NCBI GenBank assembly: GCA_016764415.1
Contig: JAESRY010000103.1
Coordinates: 1 to 6,922 of the forward strand
Direction: 5' to 3'
DNA length: 6,922 bases
Source of the DNA: Cycloclasticus sp.
GTDB taxonomy: Bacteria > Pseudomonadota > Gammaproteobacteria > Methylococcales > Cycloclasticaceae
Below the pieces are notes generated by a model. It was given only the letters and a program-made list of their open reading frames with translations, was not told where the DNA came from and searched no databases. Below are positions 5,620-6,922 of the stretch, in pieces. Position 1 is the stretch's first letter. Each line of letters opens with the position of its first letter. A program made the position numbers and the translations under genes.

Positions 5620-6894
5620 ATGAAATTTTTCAACACGATCACTCTTTTATTGAGTGCGTTGTTATTGCCATTTGTGGCAAGCGCAACTGAACATGCCAAC
5701 ATAGCCACTTGGGTAAACCAAGTCGTTACTCAGCACCCCCGATTACAAGCGGCTATAGCTGCAACTGAAGTTGCAAAGGCTCGTGCCCGCGCCGCCGATC
5801 AACCTTTGTTTAATCCAGAAATTGAATTTGAGTATGAAAGTACTGATGTTGATACGAAAACAGCCGGTATTAGCCAAACTATCGATTGGGGTGATAAACG
5901 ATCAGCGCAAACTCGCATAGCAACGTTTAGGTGGCAACACAGCATTAACGATTTGCAGTTTCAGCAACAGCAATTATCAGCCGAGGTTTTATTGGCCCTT
6001 GCACGTTATCAAGCCAGTGTCGTAGGCCAGCAAGTTGCAAGTAAGCGAATGGATTCTATGGCTACGTTTATTAGTATTGCAAAGTTACGTTATGGCGCGG
6101 GTGATTTAACAGAAGTTGATTTATCTCTTGCTCAATTGGCGAGTAGCGAAGCAAACTTTCAATTAGCCGATGCTCAGTCCGAACTGATTGCTAATAAGCA
6201 AGCACTGCTTGTGCTAATTGGAAATGACGTTGATAGCGAGTTAACGACACTGCCTTTATTTGAGAACGTACCTGATAGACCAAAACAGCCTATCCGCGAC
6301 ATTGATACCTTACTAGACAGCTTGCCGCAAATGAAGCTTGCGCGTGCGCAAATGGATATTGCACGTGCTGAAATAAAATTACGACAACGAGAACAGCGCC
6401 CAAACCCAACGATTGGACTTAAAACGGGGAAAGAAGGTAATGAAAGTCTAACCAATATAACGTTTTCAATGCCTTTATTTGTACGTAATAACTTCAGCGC
6501 CGAGGTTGATGCAGCTAATTCTCAACTTATTCAGCGTCAACGTGAGGCAATAGATATTCGCCGTTTGTTGGCCGCTAAACTCGAAACAGCAACACAAACA
6601 TTAGCTATTAATCGTCGAGCGTGGTCGCAATGGGAATCCGTTGGTAGCAGCAGTTTATTACAACAAGAATCTTTATTGGAACGCTTATGGCGAGCCGGTG
6701 AACTCAGTACCACTGATTATTTAGTGCAGCTAAAACAATCACTTGATACACAAGCAAGCGCTATCGAGCAGAAAACACAACTTTGGCAATCTTGGACGCA
6801 GTGGCTTATTGCCTCTGGCGAAATAAACCAATGGCTAACAAACAACGACAACGTAACTGGTAACACCGCTACGCAGTCAGGCAACGGAGAATAA
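5620..6894 (+). CDS. TolC-family outer-membrane channel of a heavy-metal RND efflux system (CzcC-like)
   Basis: This is the outer-membrane exit duct of a tripartite efflux pump; as a trimer it joins the periplasmic adaptor and the RND permease to carry ions out of the cell. It has 424 residues, typical of CzcC-type proteins. Residues 1-22 form a signal peptide (cleavage after ASA22) with no lipobox, unlike lipidated CusC/OprM. The mature chain shows the internal duplication of the outer-membrane efflux family: NPE (65-67) with QTIDWGDKR (86-94) in the first half, matched by RPNPTIG (260-266) and FSMPLFVRNN in the second. The helical hairpin motif RYGAGDLTEVD (157-167) is echoed by WRAGELSTTDY (357-367), exactly 200 residues apart. 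Long Gln/Ala-rich helices fit the periplasmic barrel. ATG 5620 has AGGA at 5610-5613, 6 nt upstream. The next gene starts 2 bp after its stop, so they are tightly coupled. The metal is not determinable; Co/Zn/Cd or Cu/Ag are the usual options. Confidence 0.88.
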   Translation: MKFFNTITLLLSALLLPFVASATEHANIATWVNQVVTQHPRLQAAIAATEVAKARARAADQPLFNPEIEFEYESTDVDTKTAGISQTIDWGDKRSAQTRIATFRWQHSINDLQFQQQQLSAEVLLALARYQASVVGQQVASKRMDSMATFISIAKLRYGAGDLTEVDLSLAQLASSEANFQLADAQSELIANKQALLVLIGNDVDSELTTLPLFENVPDRPKQPIRDIDTLLDSLPQMKLARAQMDIARAEIKLRQREQRPNPTIGLKTGKEGNESLTNITFSMPLFVRNNFSAEVDAANSQLIQRQREAIDIRRLLAAKLETATQTLAINRRAWSQWESVGSSSLLQQESLLERLWRAGELSTTDYLVQLKQSLDTQASAIEQKTQLWQSWTQWLIASGEINQWLTNNDNVTGNTATQSGNGE

Positions 6895-6896
6895 CT

Positions 6897-6922
6897 ATGA
6901 ATATGAAAAAATCAGGACTCAT
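6897..6922 (+). CDS. Start of the next operon gene, probably the RND periplasmic adaptor (CzcB-like), cut by window edge
   Basis: An ATG two bases after the TolC-like stop is preceded by GGAGA (6886-6890) at 6-nt spacing, inside the end of the previous gene. Only MNMKKSGL can be read, with a second in-frame ATG at 6903. The basic start fits a signal peptide or membrane anchor. The adaptor identity is inferred only from the usual order small protein, outer-membrane channel, adaptor, permease; the residues themselves are too few to identify a family. Confidence 0.5.

Noticed and set aside
6174..6455. A 93-codon minus-strand frame inside the TolC-like gene
   Set aside because: The Ser/Cys/Ile-rich translation is typical of antisense of an Ala/Gln/Leu-rich gene, and there is no ribosome site or promoter.

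Overview
The window reads as chromosomal DNA of a marine-type gammaproteobacterium (Alteromonadales or a close order). This is inferred from the strong resemblance of CyoA, PntA and PntB to their enterobacterial counterparts, the moderate GC content, and an efflux operon of the small His-rich protein / TolC-like / adaptor type. No rRNA, tRNA, CRISPR array, transposase or integrase is visible.

Layout. The left edge holds the first 107 codons of cyoA (minus strand), the lipoprotein subunit II of the cytochrome bo3 ubiquinol oxidase. A 205-bp divergent region separates it from a 12-TM transporter gene of the MFS metabolite:H+ symporter type (plus strand). This region carries three copies of a GCCAAA-core motif and weak promoters facing both ways. 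After a 200-bp leader come pntA and pntB (plus strand, 11 bp apart), the two subunits of the membrane-bound, proton-translocating NAD(P) transhydrogenase. All the key residues I could place are present.

Behind pntB lies the most unusual item: a 126-bp relic of the 3' end of the same MFS gene, about 91% identical to the complete copy 3.3 kb upstream and carrying a frameshift. pntAB is therefore bracketed by a full MFS gene and a second, diverged MFS tail. The differences are mostly synonymous, so the two tails appear to have evolved separately as functional genes before one was reduced to a fragment. This points to recombination with a related genome, or to loss of a paralogue, rather than to a recent local duplication.

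Right after the relic, a near-consensus sigma70 promoter (TTGACT-17-TATTAT) with an AT-rich dyad over its -10 and start point opens a heavy-metal efflux operon. It contains a small exported His/Cys-rich protein, a leader hairpin, a CzcC-like outer-membrane channel, and the first eight codons of what is probably the periplasmic adaptor, which runs off the right edge.

Functionally, the left and middle parts concern energy and redox balance: terminal quinol oxidase, a proton-coupled transporter, and proton-driven NADPH formation. The right part is a separate metal-export module.
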